64,000 nt of DNA. Source: Ruminococcus callidus. Lineage in GTDB: Bacteria; Bacillota; Clostridia; Oscillospirales; Ruminococcaceae. Positions within the stretch are counted from its first letter, which is position 1. Each line of letters opens with the position of its first letter. Shown in pieces: positions 7,774 through 15,965 of this stretch. Under the pieces are notes generated by a model. The model saw only the letters and a program-made list of their open reading frames with translations. It was not told the DNA's origin and did not search any database. The position numbers and the translations under genes are program-made. Where the stretch lies: assembly GCF_020709055.1 (NCBI RefSeq), contig NZ_JAJFCK010000011.1, positions 23,550-87,549 of the forward strand. The letters are read 5' to 3'.

Positions 7774-9096
7774 ATGGTTTGGTTAGTATTGTTACAGATT
7801 TTTTTGATTGCCCTGAATGCCATCTTTGCCGGAACAGAGATCGCCGTAATCTCCGTGAACGAGACGAAGCTGGAAAAAGAAGTGGAGCGCGGCAACAAGC
7901 GTGCCAAGTGGCTCCTCAAGATGACGCAGAATTCCTCAGGCTTTTTGGCGACGATTCAGGTTGCCATCACGCTCTCCGGATTTCTGGGCGCTGCATTTGC
8001 TTCGGATAGCTTTGCAGCGGTTCTCTCCGGCGCACTGAAGCGGATCGGCATTGGTCTGAGCGACTCTGTGCTGAACACGATTTCCGTGGTTCTGGTCACG
8101 CTGGTGATCTCTTATTTTTCCATTGTGTTTGGCGAGATGGTGCCGAAACGAATCGCCATGAAAAATGCGGAACGTTTTTCGCTGACCATGGCTGGTCCGA
8201 TTACCGTCATCGCCAAGCTCTTTGCTCCGCTTGTCTGGCTGCTCACAAAATCCACCAACGGTATCCTGCGGCTCTGCGGCATTGATCCGGAGAGCGATGA
8301 GGAGATCGTGACGGAAGAGGATCTGCTTCTGATGGCGGATGCCGGACGGAAAAAGGGTACCATTGACGATTCGGAAAACGACATGATTCGAAATGTGTTC
8401 GCTTTTGACGATTTGACAGTCGGCGAAATCTGCACGCACCGGAAAGAGGTTTCCATTCTCTGGATGGATGAGACTGTTGCAGAGTGGGAGCAGACCATTC
8501 ATGAATCCAGACACTCAGTCTATCCGGTGTGCGGAGATTCTGTGGATCAGATTATCGGCGTACTCAACGCCAAGGACTTTTTCCGGCTGAATTGCCGGGA
8601 CAAAAAAGCGGTCATGGAACACGCAGTGCACACGCCCTATTTTGTCCACGAGAATCTCAAGGCAGACCAGCTGTTCAGCAAGATGAAACGCCATGCAGAT
8701 CACTTTGCAGTAGTTCTGGACGAATATGGCGGAATGTGCGGAATCATTACGGTAACGGATTTGGTGGAACAGCTGGTAGGTGATTTTGACGATGACGAGA
8801 TGCTGCGTCAGGAACCGGAGATTGAACGGCTGGACTCCCGCTGCTGGAAAGTGCGTGGTTCCTGTTCGCTGCACGATGTTTCCCGTGCGCTGGAATATGC
8901 GTTTCCGGAGGAGGAGTACGAAACCTTCAGCGGTTTTCTGATCGGCAGCTTGGGCGAGATTCCGAAAGACGGCACAAAGCTGAAAATGCAGGTCGGTCCG
9001 TTTCAGGTGCGGATTCTGGATGTCTGTCAGCACCGCATTGAAAAGGCAATCGTTCATCTGATGGAACCGGAAAAGAATCCGGCTGCGGAAACATAA
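7774..9096 (+). CDS. CNNM/CorC-HlyC family membrane transporter with CBS pair
   Basis: A 440-residue inner-membrane protein of the CNNM/CorB (DUF21-CBS-CorC) family, implicated in Mg2+ or other divalent-metal efflux. The N-terminal DUF21 region (about 1-190) has four hydrophobic stretches including VWLVLLQIFLIALNAIFAG. A tandem CBS pair (about 205-330, HSVYPVCGDSVDQIIGVLNAKDF and HFAVVLDEYGGMCGIITVTDLVEQLVGD) follows, then the C-terminal CorC_HlyC domain (about 345-430). AAGGAG lies 12 bases before the ATG. The gene stands alone behind the structured leader, which suggests control by premature termination; the signal is unknown. Confidence 0.9.
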   Translation: MVWLVLLQIFLIALNAIFAGTEIAVISVNETKLEKEVERGNKRAKWLLKMTQNSSGFLATIQVAITLSGFLGAAFASDSFAAVLSGALKRIGIGLSDSVLNTISVVLVTLVISYFSIVFGEMVPKRIAMKNAERFSLTMAGPITVIAKLFAPLVWLLTKSTNGILRLCGIDPESDEEIVTEEDLLLMADAGRKKGTIDDSENDMIRNVFAFDDLTVGEICTHRKEVSILWMDETVAEWEQTIHESRHSVYPVCGDSVDQIIGVLNAKDFFRLNCRDKKAVMEHAVHTPYFVHENLKADQLFSKMKRHADHFAVVLDEYGGMCGIITVTDLVEQLVGDFDDDEMLRQEPEIERLDSRCWKVRGSCSLHDVSRALEYAFPEEEYETFSGFLIGSLGEIPKDGTKLKMQVGPFQVRILDVCQHRIEKAIVHLMEPEKNPAAET

Positions 9097-9125
9097 CAGC
9101 ATCTCACAAAATATACAGCACAAAC

Positions 9126-9161
9126 AAAAGCGGATGACTCTCCAAAGTCATCCGCTTTTTT
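9126..9161. terminator. Bidirectional terminator between CNNM and cobC genes
   Basis: A perfect 14-bp stem, AAAAGCGGATGACT with AGTCATCCGCTTTT, 6-base loop, T-run on both strands. It ends the CNNM unit and the long cobalamin operon. Confidence 0.92.
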
Positions 9162-9735
9162 CATCGCACAGTTTCAGCTGAAGTGGCGATAAGCTGACAA
9201 TTTCACAACAAATCGGCTCGCAAAAAGGAATGTGCCAGTCAAAATATGGGATATGCTGCTGTTCCATCTGGGAGAGAATCGCCATGCAGGTTCCGCCGTG
9301 TGCTACAATTGCAGCAGTTTGAAAGGCGTTTTGCAGCACGATTCGCTGCACGGCAGCACAGCAGCGTGCGGTAAAGGAGGCTTGTGACTCTCCCTCCGGA
9401 AACGGCAGCGTTCCGCCACTGTCAATCCATGCCTGATACGCCGGAACGCCGGACAATTCCCGATAGTTCTTCCCCTCGAATGCGCCGAAATCACATTCGG
9501 CAAGGTCTTCGACAAGCTGGGGCTGCATCTTGGAAAAGAGAATTTCTGCCGTTTCTGTGCAGCGCTTCATAGGGCTGCAAAAGAGAATGTCCGGTTGATA
9601 TGCTCGAAAAAGCGCAGCATTTTTTTGCGCCAGCGCAACTCCTTTCGGACAAAGCGGTTCGTCGGTTCGTCTGCCGAGGTAGCGCTTTTCGAGATTCCCC
9701 GCCGTGATGCTGTGGCGAATCAAAATCAATTGCAT
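9148..9735 (-). CDS. cobC: Histidine phosphatase, alpha-ribazole phosphatase-like
   Basis: A 195-residue phosphoglycerate-mutase-type phosphatase. The phosphohistidine motif is RHSIT (R7-H8), with the second His in VAHGGT near residue 149 and Glu in CDFGAFEGKNY. As the last gene of a complete cobalamin operon it most likely removes the 5'-phosphate of alpha-ribazole-5'-phosphate or of adenosylcobalamin-5'-phosphate, the final step of nucleotide-loop assembly. The family is functionally broad, so the assignment rests on context. Its ATG shares one base with the stop codon of the preceding adenosyltransferase gene (TAATG), indicating translational coupling. The 3' end overlaps the operon terminator. 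Confidence 0.8.
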   Translation of the reverse strand: MQLILIRHSITAGNLEKRYLGRRTDEPLCPKGVALAQKNAALFRAYQPDILFCSPMKRCTETAEILFSKMQPQLVEDLAECDFGAFEGKNYRELSGVPAYQAWIDSGGTLPFPEGESQASFTARCCAAVQRIVLQNAFQTAAIVAHGGTCMAILSQMEQQHIPYFDWHIPFCEPICCEIVSLSPLQLKLCDEKSG

Positions 9736-10256
9736 TAGAATTCGATCCCCTTTCGTGCAGAAATCCCCCGTTCGTAGGGATGCTTTCGGCTACAGATTTC
9801 GGATACGTAGTCCGCAAGTTCCAGAAGCTGCGCATCCGGATTGCGGCCGGTCAGCACGACTTCCAATTCCTGCGGTTTTGTTTGCAGAAACTGAAGCACC
9901 GTTTTCAGCGGCAAAAATCCACAGGAGATACAGGACATGATCTCGTCCAGAATCAGCATGCCGTATTTTTTCTGCTGCACCAGCTGCACGATTTCTGCGA
10001 ACTGCTGCTGGTACCCGACCGCTGCGTCTGCCTTTTCTTGGGCTGTCATGCGAAATGAGAACTTGGAAATGGTATAGCCGGACAGCACCGTAATTTGCGG
10101 AATCTGGCTGAGAATAGGTCGCTCGCTGGAGGTCTCCGGTTTCATAAACTGGTAGAACAGGACAGAACCGCCTGCACCGGCATAACGGATGGCAAGTCCC
10201 ACCGCAGCGGTGGTCTTTCCCTTTCCGTCTCCGCAGTAAATGTGAATGAGTCCCAT
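9735..10256 (-). CDS. cobO: Cob(I)alamin/cob(I)yrinic acid adenosyltransferase (CobA/CobO/BtuR type)
   Basis: A 173-residue ATP:corrinoid adenosyltransferase that attaches the 5'-deoxyadenosyl ligand to reduced cobalt. The P-loop GDGKGKTT is at residues 9-16, and the family blocks FYQFMKPETSSE, LILDEIMSCI and LTGRNPDAQLLELADYVSEI are all present. The start at 10256 has GGGGAG upstream; the longer in-frame extension to 10367 lies inside cbiC. The gap to cbiC is 16 bases, and the stop overlaps the next start by one base. Typical length for this family is 170-200 residues. Confidence 0.93.
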   Translation of the reverse strand: MGLIHIYCGDGKGKTTAAVGLAIRYAGAGGSVLFYQFMKPETSSERPILSQIPQITVLSGYTISKFSFRMTAQEKADAAVGYQQQFAEIVQLVQQKKYGMLILDEIMSCISCGFLPLKTVLQFLQTKPQELEVVLTGRNPDAQLLELADYVSEICSRKHPYERGISARKGIEF

Positions 10257-10272
10257 GGCAATGCTCCCCTCT

Positions 10273-10917
10273 CTATGCACGGTACAGCTGGTACAGCAGC
10301 GCATTGCAGATGGCAGCGGCGATGTTGCTGCCGCCCTTGTTTCCTCTTGCAACGATGCACGGCACACCGCTTTGCAGAATCAGTTCTTTCGCCTCCACCA
10401 CATTGACAAATCCCACCGGAACGCCGATAATCAGTTTTGGTGCAAGCTGGTGCTCCCGAATCAATTGCTCCAGCTGAATCAGTGCGGTAGGCGCATTTCC
10501 AATGGCGAAGATCAGATTGTCGGACGAAAGACGTGCTGCCTTTTCCATGGACACCATGGCCCGTGTGATGCCACGTCTTTTTGCCTCCGCTGCAACATCC
10601 GGATCGGACATAAAGCAATGGGCTTCTCCCCCTAGGGCGTGCAGCGATTTTTTGTTGATGCCGGACAGCGCCATGTTGGTATCAGTGATGATATCCGCAC
10701 CGTTTCGCAGAGCATCCAGCGCCTTTTCCACAGCGTTCTCTGAGAAGGTTAGATTTTGGATGTAATCGAAGTCTGCGGAGGTATGAATGACTCGCTGGAG
10801 AATGGGCATTTGATTTGCCGGACAGGAGACATTTCGCCGGCGAAGCTCTGCCTCGATGATGGCAAAACTCTGCGTCTCAATTTCAGCGGGCTTGACAAAT
10901 TCCATAGAATACGGCAT
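10273..10917 (-). CDS. cbiC: Cobalt-precorrin-8 methylmutase CbiC
   Basis: A 214-residue enzyme that moves the C-11 methyl group to C-12, giving cobyrinic acid. The catalytic His lies in QRVIHTSADFDY (H45). Conserved segments ALSGINKKSL and FAIGNAPTALIQLEQL, and the C-terminal PKLIIGVPVGFVNVVEAKELILQ, match the family throughout. ATG at 10917 is preceded by AAAGGAG at good spacing; the upstream extension overlaps cobT. It is 14 bases downstream of cobT and 16 bases upstream of the adenosyltransferase gene. Confidence 0.94.
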   Translation of the reverse strand: MPYSMEFVKPAEIETQSFAIIEAELRRRNVSCPANQMPILQRVIHTSADFDYIQNLTFSENAVEKALDALRNGADIITDTNMALSGINKKSLHALGGEAHCFMSDPDVAAEAKRRGITRAMVSMEKAARLSSDNLIFAIGNAPTALIQLEQLIREHQLAPKLIIGVPVGFVNVVEAKELILQSGVPCIVARGNKGGSNIAAAICNALLYQLYRA

Positions 10918-10931
10918 CACGCCATCTCCTT

Positions 10932-11987
10932 TCAAGAGAGTTCTTCGTAGTTGGCAAGCTGAATCTCGGAAAATCCGGCAGCTTCCTGATAGGCAGCAAG
11001 GGCGAAGTCGAACAGCTTCATACCGATCACTGCGCCAGTTCCTTCGCCCAGACACATATTACAGTCCAGATAAGCGTGCATGCCAATGGCATCCAGTGCT
11101 AGCTTTCCCGCCGGCTCGGCGGAGCAGTGGGAGGCATAGAGGTAATCTCGACACAGCGGTGCCAGACCAACGGCGCAGTTTGCTGCCACTGCCGAGATAA
11201 AGCCATCTATGACAATGGGAACACGGTAGATGGCACCGCCTAGAAATGCGCCGGCAATACCGCAGATGTCCAGTCCGCCGACCTTGGACAATACATCAAG
11301 AATGTCGTGTCTGTCCGGTTTGCGGGATGCGATAGCGTTTTGAATGACTTCTGTTTTGTGGGCCAGACCGGAACTGGAAAGCCCTGCGCCACGGCCGGTG
11401 AGCTGTTCCGGCGGTGTCTGGGTCAGGACGGAAAGCACAGCGCTGGAGGTCGTTGTGTTGCCGATTCCCATTTCGCCGGTTGCAATGAGATTGTATCCGG
11501 CCTCTTTCTTTTCCTTCACCAGCTGGATTCCGGTGCAAATTGCCTGTACTGCTTCTTCTCGTGTCATTGCCGGCTCTTTGGCAAAATTGCGGGTACCGTA
11601 TGCCACTTTTCGGACATCCAGACCGGAACAGTACAGATCTCTGGCAATGCCGATATCCACTGGATAGACATCCGCACCGCAGACACGGGACAGCGCATTG
11701 ACAGAGGTGATTCCCCTGGTGAAATTTTCTGTGACAATGGCGGTAACATCGTTGTCGGATTGTGTGACGTTTTCCGCAATGATGCCGTTGTCAGCGCAGA
11801 AAATCAGCACTGCTTTTTTCCGTGGCACAAGTGCTGCGCTTCCGGTGATTCCGGCAAGCTGGATCACCATGTCCTCCAGCCGGCCCAAGCTGTGCAGCGG
11901 TTTTGCAATGCGGTTCCACTGCGCCTGCGCCTGTTGCATGGCAGTTTGATCCAGCGGTTTGATGTTTTGCAGGTAGGTTTCTAACAT
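10932..11987 (-). CDS. cobT: Nicotinate-nucleotide-dimethylbenzimidazole phosphoribosyltransferase
   Basis: A 351-residue cytoplasmic enzyme that makes alpha-ribazole-5'-phosphate from nicotinate mononucleotide and the lower-ligand base. The family blocks LHSLGRLEDMVIQLAGI, FCADNGIIAENVTQS, GEMGIGNTTTSSAV and FISAVAANCAV are present, and the catalytic Glu is in CLGEGTGA near residue 317. Its first 7 bases overlap the end of cbiJ, so it is coupled to corrin-ring genes. AAGGGG precedes the ATG. No bluB or anaerobic bza benzimidazole genes are in the window, so the base used cannot be inferred here. Confidence 0.96.
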   Translation of the reverse strand: MLETYLQNIKPLDQTAMQQAQAQWNRIAKPLHSLGRLEDMVIQLAGITGSAALVPRKKAVLIFCADNGIIAENVTQSDNDVTAIVTENFTRGITSVNALSRVCGADVYPVDIGIARDLYCSGLDVRKVAYGTRNFAKEPAMTREEAVQAICTGIQLVKEKKEAGYNLIATGEMGIGNTTTSSAVLSVLTQTPPEQLTGRGAGLSSSGLAHKTEVIQNAIASRKPDRHDILDVLSKVGGLDICGIAGAFLGGAIYRVPIVIDGFISAVAANCAVGLAPLCRDYLYASHCSAEPAGKLALDAIGMHAYLDCNMCLGEGTGAVIGMKLFDFALAAYQEAAGFSEIQLANYEELS

Positions 11988-12751
11988 GAAAAGCCCCTTT
12001 CCGTTCGAAGCTGTTCCAGCTGGTGCAGAATTTGCGTTGCCGAAACACTTTCCCCGTGTTCCGGAGAACGAATCAGCAGAACTGGAATCTGGAATTGTTC
12101 TGCCGCCTGTATTTTTTCCGGCAGCCCGCCACGTGTTCCGCTGTCCTTTGAAATCAGCATTTGAATCCGATGGGTTTCAATGAGCTGTGCCGTGTCCTGT
12201 ATAGAAAATGGCGGCATTCCATAGAGAATGTGTGCCTGCGGAACGGCAGCTGCAACTTTGTGGGATTCCGGTGTATCCAGAACACGCACCCACGCACGTT
12301 TTTCAAAGTCGGACACATTTGCGGCGTAAAAGGAAAGCGTGTTTGCGCCGGTAGTAAACAACAGATTCCCAGCAGTTTCAGAGAGTATTGTAGCGGCCTT
12401 TTCTTTGGAATCCGCCGTCCGGATGTTGGGATAGGTGTAGTGTACTGCCGGACGTCCCAGCCGAAAATATGGGAGAGCGATGGACTGGCACACGCTGCGG
12501 ACAATTCGTGTTACCTCTGTGGCAAAGGGATGAGAGGCATCCACCACTGCATCGAACGGCTGGAGCGCCTGTAAAAATGCAGCTCCATCTTTCCGCCCGA
12601 CCTGAACGGTACAGCGGCTGTGCTGCAAGATCGTCTCGCCGTACTCTGTGGCGACAAATGCTGTGATGCGGTACGAGGACGGCATGGCGTTGATGAGGTC
12701 GGTCGCCTCGCTAGTGCCGGCGATGACGGCAACGGAAAATCCTGTTGTCAT
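11981..12751 (-). CDS. cbiJ: Cobalt-precorrin-6A reductase CbiJ/CobK
   Basis: A 256-residue NADH- or NADPH-dependent reductase of the corrin macrocycle. The N-terminus VAVIAGTSEATDLI is the family dinucleotide-binding start, followed by DAVVDASHPFATEVT and LLFTTGANTLSFY. The C-terminal MLISKDSGTRGGLPEKIQAA is diagnostic. The ATG at 12751 overlaps the cbiH stop as ATGA and has GGAGGAG upstream. The 3' end overlaps cobT by 7 bases. In the anaerobic route it acts between CbiF/CbiG/CbiD and CbiET. Confidence 0.93.
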   Translation of the reverse strand: MTTGFSVAVIAGTSEATDLINAMPSSYRITAFVATEYGETILQHSRCTVQVGRKDGAAFLQALQPFDAVVDASHPFATEVTRIVRSVCQSIALPYFRLGRPAVHYTYPNIRTADSKEKAATILSETAGNLLFTTGANTLSFYAANVSDFEKRAWVRVLDTPESHKVAAAVPQAHILYGMPPFSIQDTAQLIETHRIQMLISKDSGTRGGLPEKIQAAEQFQIPVLLIRSPEHGESVSATQILHQLEQLRTERGFSC

Positions 12752-13494
12752 GCCTGCTCTCCTCCGGCAATGCGGTAGCCACGTGGGGTAATTATTTTCC
12801 CGTTTTTGGTGTAGGTCTGAGAGTTTCCGATGATGACAATACAGAACATGTCCACCGGCTCCTGATGCAGCGCGCCAAGGGTGGTGATCCATGCCTTTTG
12901 TTCTGCACGTCCGGCATGGCGGACAATGCCCACCGGAGTATCCGGTGAACGGTGTTCGAGAATCAGTTCCGCTGCCCTTGCCAGATAATCCGCTCTGGAT
13001 TTGGAGCGGGGGTTATACAGACAGATGACAAAATCCCCCTCCGCTGCCAGAGCAACACGGCGGTAGATCAGCTCCAGCGGTGTCATACAGTCGCTGAGGC
13101 TGATGGTCGCAAAGTCGTGCATCAAGGGCGCTCCGAGAACAGCAGCAGCCGCATTAGAGGCGGTGATTCCGGGGACAACGATCACTTCCAGATCATCGTA
13201 TGCCTCTGCCAGTTCCAGCAGAACGCCAGCCATTCCGTAGATACCGCTGTCACCGCTGGAAATAACAGCGACGGTTTTTCCGCTTCTCGCCTCTTGGATG
13301 GCGAGCTTGCAGCGATCAATTTCTTTCCGCATGGGAGTGCTGAAGAATTCCTTTTCCGGAAAAAGAGGCTGCATCAGGCGGACGTAGGTGGTATATCCCA
13401 CCACAAGGTCTGCGTCCAAAATGGCTGATTCCGCTTCCGCTGTCATATGCGCACGATCTCCCGTTCCAAATCCAACGGCATAGAGTTTATACAT
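12748..13494 (-). CDS. cbiH: Cobalt-precorrin-3B C17-methyltransferase CbiH
   Basis: A 248-residue SAM-dependent tetrapyrrole methyltransferase that methylates C-17 and drives ring contraction. It shows the family start KLYAVGFGTGDRAHMTAEA, the SAM-site ISSGDSGIYGMAG and VVPGITASNAAAAVLGAPLMHDFATISLSD. It lacks the extra C-terminal ferredoxin-like extension found in some CbiH fusions. Of two nearby ATGs, the one at 13494 is chosen because AAAGGAGG is 8-9 bases upstream of it. The first 8 bases overlap cbiG. Confidence 0.93.
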   Translation of the reverse strand: MYKLYAVGFGTGDRAHMTAEAESAILDADLVVGYTTYVRLMQPLFPEKEFFSTPMRKEIDRCKLAIQEARSGKTVAVISSGDSGIYGMAGVLLELAEAYDDLEVIVVPGITASNAAAAVLGAPLMHDFATISLSDCMTPLELIYRRVALAAEGDFVICLYNPRSKSRADYLARAAELILEHRSPDTPVGIVRHAGRAEQKAWITTLGALHQEPVDMFCIVIIGNSQTYTKNGKIITPRGYRIAGGEQA

Positions 13495-14506
13495 CTTCCT
13501 CATCCTCCTTTAACACCAGCGCCGGAAGCGATTTTTTGCATGCTGCAAAAGTCACTCCCGGATACCGCACTTTTCCGGTCAATGCATCGCCACAGTCTGA
13601 TGCCAGATAGCTGCAGGCTTCTGCCACTGCCGGAAGCCCTGTGATCTGCTGCACAAATGCAGATTCCTCGAATATATGCCCGCAGTTGCGAATGGCATCG
13701 TCCGGAACAATTTCCAGCTGAAATCCATACTTTTCGCAGAGCGCTAAGATTGCCGGCTCTCGTTTTTTTCGCTGGATCGTTGCCATTGTAGTGACCGAAA
13801 GACGGCTTAGATGATGGGTTTGCAAAAATTCCTGAAAGCAAATCTCCAAGTGCTCCGGAATGGTATCACGTTTACATCCGATGCCGATCACCAGATTTTT
13901 TGGGCGCAGGAACAGCGTGTGGACATCCTCCTCCGGCGGATAGATATTGGAGGAGATCACAACCCGATAGGGTGCGGTGGGCGTTTCCGTGACATTGATC
14001 AGGGCACAGAAATATGGCGTTTGAAGCGGAAGCTCCGAGTAGAGATCGATGGTCTTTCCGTCCAGCAGCGCACCGCTGATGTACTTCAACTCCTCCAGAT
14101 TCTCAATGCAGAGATCGTTCTGTTTTGCCACTTCGTCAAAAGAGAGCACGCCCTGCACATCCGTTGCTGTGGTAATGACCGGCTGCGCCTGAATGGCAGC
14201 GGCAATGCGCTTGGTCAGGTAGTTTGCACCGCCCAGATGGCCAGAGAGCAGACTGATGGCAAATGTGCCGTTTTGGTCTAGGACGATGACCGCAGGATCT
14301 TTATCTTTGGAGCGAATCAGCGGTGCAATGGTACGGACGACAATCCCCATTGCCATGACAAATACCAGCGCATCGCAGTCTTGAAAATCACGCTGTACCG
14401 TCTTCGGAAACTCGGCTTTTGGTTCGATAATACCGCCCATCGCCTTTTGCAGCCGGCATGTCAGCTCATGTCCTTTTTGTGTCATCCAGAAATAAGCGAT
14501 TTTCAT
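13487..14506 (-). CDS. cbiG: Cobalt-precorrin-5A hydrolase CbiG
   Basis: A 339-residue enzyme that opens the delta-lactone and releases the C-20 fragment as acetaldehyde, a step found only in the anaerobic pathway. The N-terminal domain has MAMGIVVRTIAPLIRSKDKDP, followed by SLLSGHLGGANYLT; the C-terminal CbiG domain carries LVIGIGCKRDTIPEHL and TGLPAVAEACSYLAS. Its presence is good evidence for the oxygen-independent route. The start overlaps the cbiF stop by 4 bases (ATGA). Confidence 0.95.
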   Translation of the reverse strand: MKIAYFWMTQKGHELTCRLQKAMGGIIEPKAEFPKTVQRDFQDCDALVFVMAMGIVVRTIAPLIRSKDKDPAVIVLDQNGTFAISLLSGHLGGANYLTKRIAAAIQAQPVITTATDVQGVLSFDEVAKQNDLCIENLEELKYISGALLDGKTIDLYSELPLQTPYFCALINVTETPTAPYRVVISSNIYPPEEDVHTLFLRPKNLVIGIGCKRDTIPEHLEICFQEFLQTHHLSRLSVTTMATIQRKKREPAILALCEKYGFQLEIVPDDAIRNCGHIFEESAFVQQITGLPAVAEACSYLASDCGDALTGKVRYPGVTFAACKKSLPALVLKEDEEDV

Positions 14507-15258
14507 TGATCGGCTCCTTTCCGGTATTCATGCGTGAACTGTTTGTCGTAAAGTTTGGAATAGGCGTATTGGCTTCCGAGGAATTTGCCGACTGTGACCA
14601 GTGCGGTTTTCCGGATGCCTGCTTCCCGCACTTTCTCCGCAATATCCGCAAGTGTTCCCATCACAATTTTCTGTTCCGGCCAGCTTGCCTTGTAGATAAC
14701 GGCGACAGGTGTTTCCGGCGGATAGGCGGTGCAGAGCCGTTCGGTCAGCTCCTGAATCCGATTGACTGAGAGAAACAGAACCATGGTTGCCTGATGCCGG
14801 GCAAGAGATTCAATGCGTTCGGCTTCCGGAACTGGTGTGCGTCCTTCCATTCGGGTCAGGATGACAGTCTGGGAAACCTCCGGCAGGGTATACTCCATCT
14901 GCATGGCTGCTGCTGCTGCCAGAAAAGAGCTGACTCCCGGCACAACTTCGTGAGAAATCCCCAGTGCGTCCAGCGCATCCAGCTGTTCCCGAATGGCACC
15001 GTAAATGGATGGGTCGCCTGTATGAATGCGCACGGTGGTTTTTCCGGCAGCTTCTGCCTGCTGCATTACGTCGAGCACTTCCTCCAGTGTCATGCCAGCG
15101 CTGTCGTACACCTGTGCCTCTGGTTTCCTGTCCTGAAACACTGCCGGATTCACCAGCGAGCCTGCGTAAATAATCACGTCTGCGTGGTCAATCAGCCGTT
15201 TTCCCTTGATGGTCAAAAGTTCCGGATCGCCTGCCCCTGCACCAATAAAATATACCAT
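14503..15258 (-). CDS. cbiF: Cobalt-precorrin-4 C11-methyltransferase CbiF
   Basis: A 251-residue SAM-dependent methyltransferase of the tetrapyrrole family. It begins VYFIGAGAGDPELLTIKGKRLI, then VRIHTGDPSIYGAIREQLDAL and the long-loop block EVVPGVSSFLAAAAAMQMEYTLPEVSQTVILTR, specific for CbiF/CobM. It methylates C-11 of cobalt-precorrin-4. It starts 2 bases after the cbiL stop and its own stop overlaps cbiG. Confidence 0.95.
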   Translation of the reverse strand: MVYFIGAGAGDPELLTIKGKRLIDHADVIIYAGSLVNPAVFQDRKPEAQVYDSAGMTLEEVLDVMQQAEAAGKTTVRIHTGDPSIYGAIREQLDALDALGISHEVVPGVSSFLAAAAAMQMEYTLPEVSQTVILTRMEGRTPVPEAERIESLARHQATMVLFLSVNRIQELTERLCTAYPPETPVAVIYKASWPEQKIVMGTLADIAEKVREAGIRKTALVTVGKFLGSQYAYSKLYDKQFTHEYRKGADQ

Positions 15259-15260
15259 AC

Positions 15261-15962
15261 TTACTTTCTCCTTTGCTGAATCAAAAGCGTTGTGAAATAC
15301 GAATCTGCCTCAAAATGCGGCGAACCGATGTATTCATGTTCCATGCCGACATTGCAAAACATCTGTGTTGTTTCCAGCAGGTTTCGCTGTTCCAGCAGCG
15401 GCAGCAGCCACGGGAGTGCCCGCCGTGCTTTCATTAAAACCACATTGTCCGCTTTGGCGAGTGCCTGCGTCACGCTTTCCGGTGTCACTGTGCCGGAGAG
15501 GATGAGCAGGGATTCCTGATTCTCGCATAGACTGCACTGCGCTTTCGCAGCTGCTGCGCAGAAAGACGGCACACCGGCAATCACTTCCGTGAGATAGCCC
15601 TGCTCCGCCAGAACGTGTCGTGCATAGGCAGCGGTGCTATAGATAGAAACATCCCCCAATGTGATCATTGCCACGTTTTTTCCGGCATCCAGCAAATCAC
15701 AGACCGGCTGCAAAATGCCGGACTGCAAGTGTTGGCGATAATCGATGGCATATCGCATGGGAAACACCAGATGGATTACTGGAATTTTCCGGATGTCCGC
15801 AGCCTGTGCTGCAATGTCATAGGCGACCGAAGAAGCACCCGCTGCTTTTACAGGGGCGACAATGGCATCGGCGTGCTCCAGCGTCTGCCTGGCACGGAGC
15901 GTCATGTCCAGCGGATCTCCTGCACCGATTCCCACGGCAAAAAATGTACCGGCTGTTGACAT
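15261..15962 (-). CDS. cbiL: Cobalt-precorrin-2 C20-methyltransferase CbiL
   Basis: A 233-residue SAM-dependent methyltransferase that adds the C-20 methyl group to cobalt-precorrin-2, the first committed step after sirohydrochlorin. Visible blocks: FFAVGIGAGDPLDMTLRA at the N-terminus, VAMITLGDVSIYSTAAY and VIAGVPSFCAAAAKAQ. It is followed 2 bases later by cbiF and preceded by cbiET with a 3-base gap. No cobaltochelatase (cbiK/cbiX) or sirohydrochlorin synthase gene is in the window to feed it. Confidence 0.94.
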   Translation of the reverse strand: MSTAGTFFAVGIGAGDPLDMTLRARQTLEHADAIVAPVKAAGASSVAYDIAAQAADIRKIPVIHLVFPMRYAIDYRQHLQSGILQPVCDLLDAGKNVAMITLGDVSIYSTAAYARHVLAEQGYLTEVIAGVPSFCAAAAKAQCSLCENQESLLILSGTVTPESVTQALAKADNVVLMKARRALPWLLPLLEQRNLLETTQMFCNVGMEHEYIGSPHFEADSYFTTLLIQQRRK

Positions 15963-15965
15963 GGG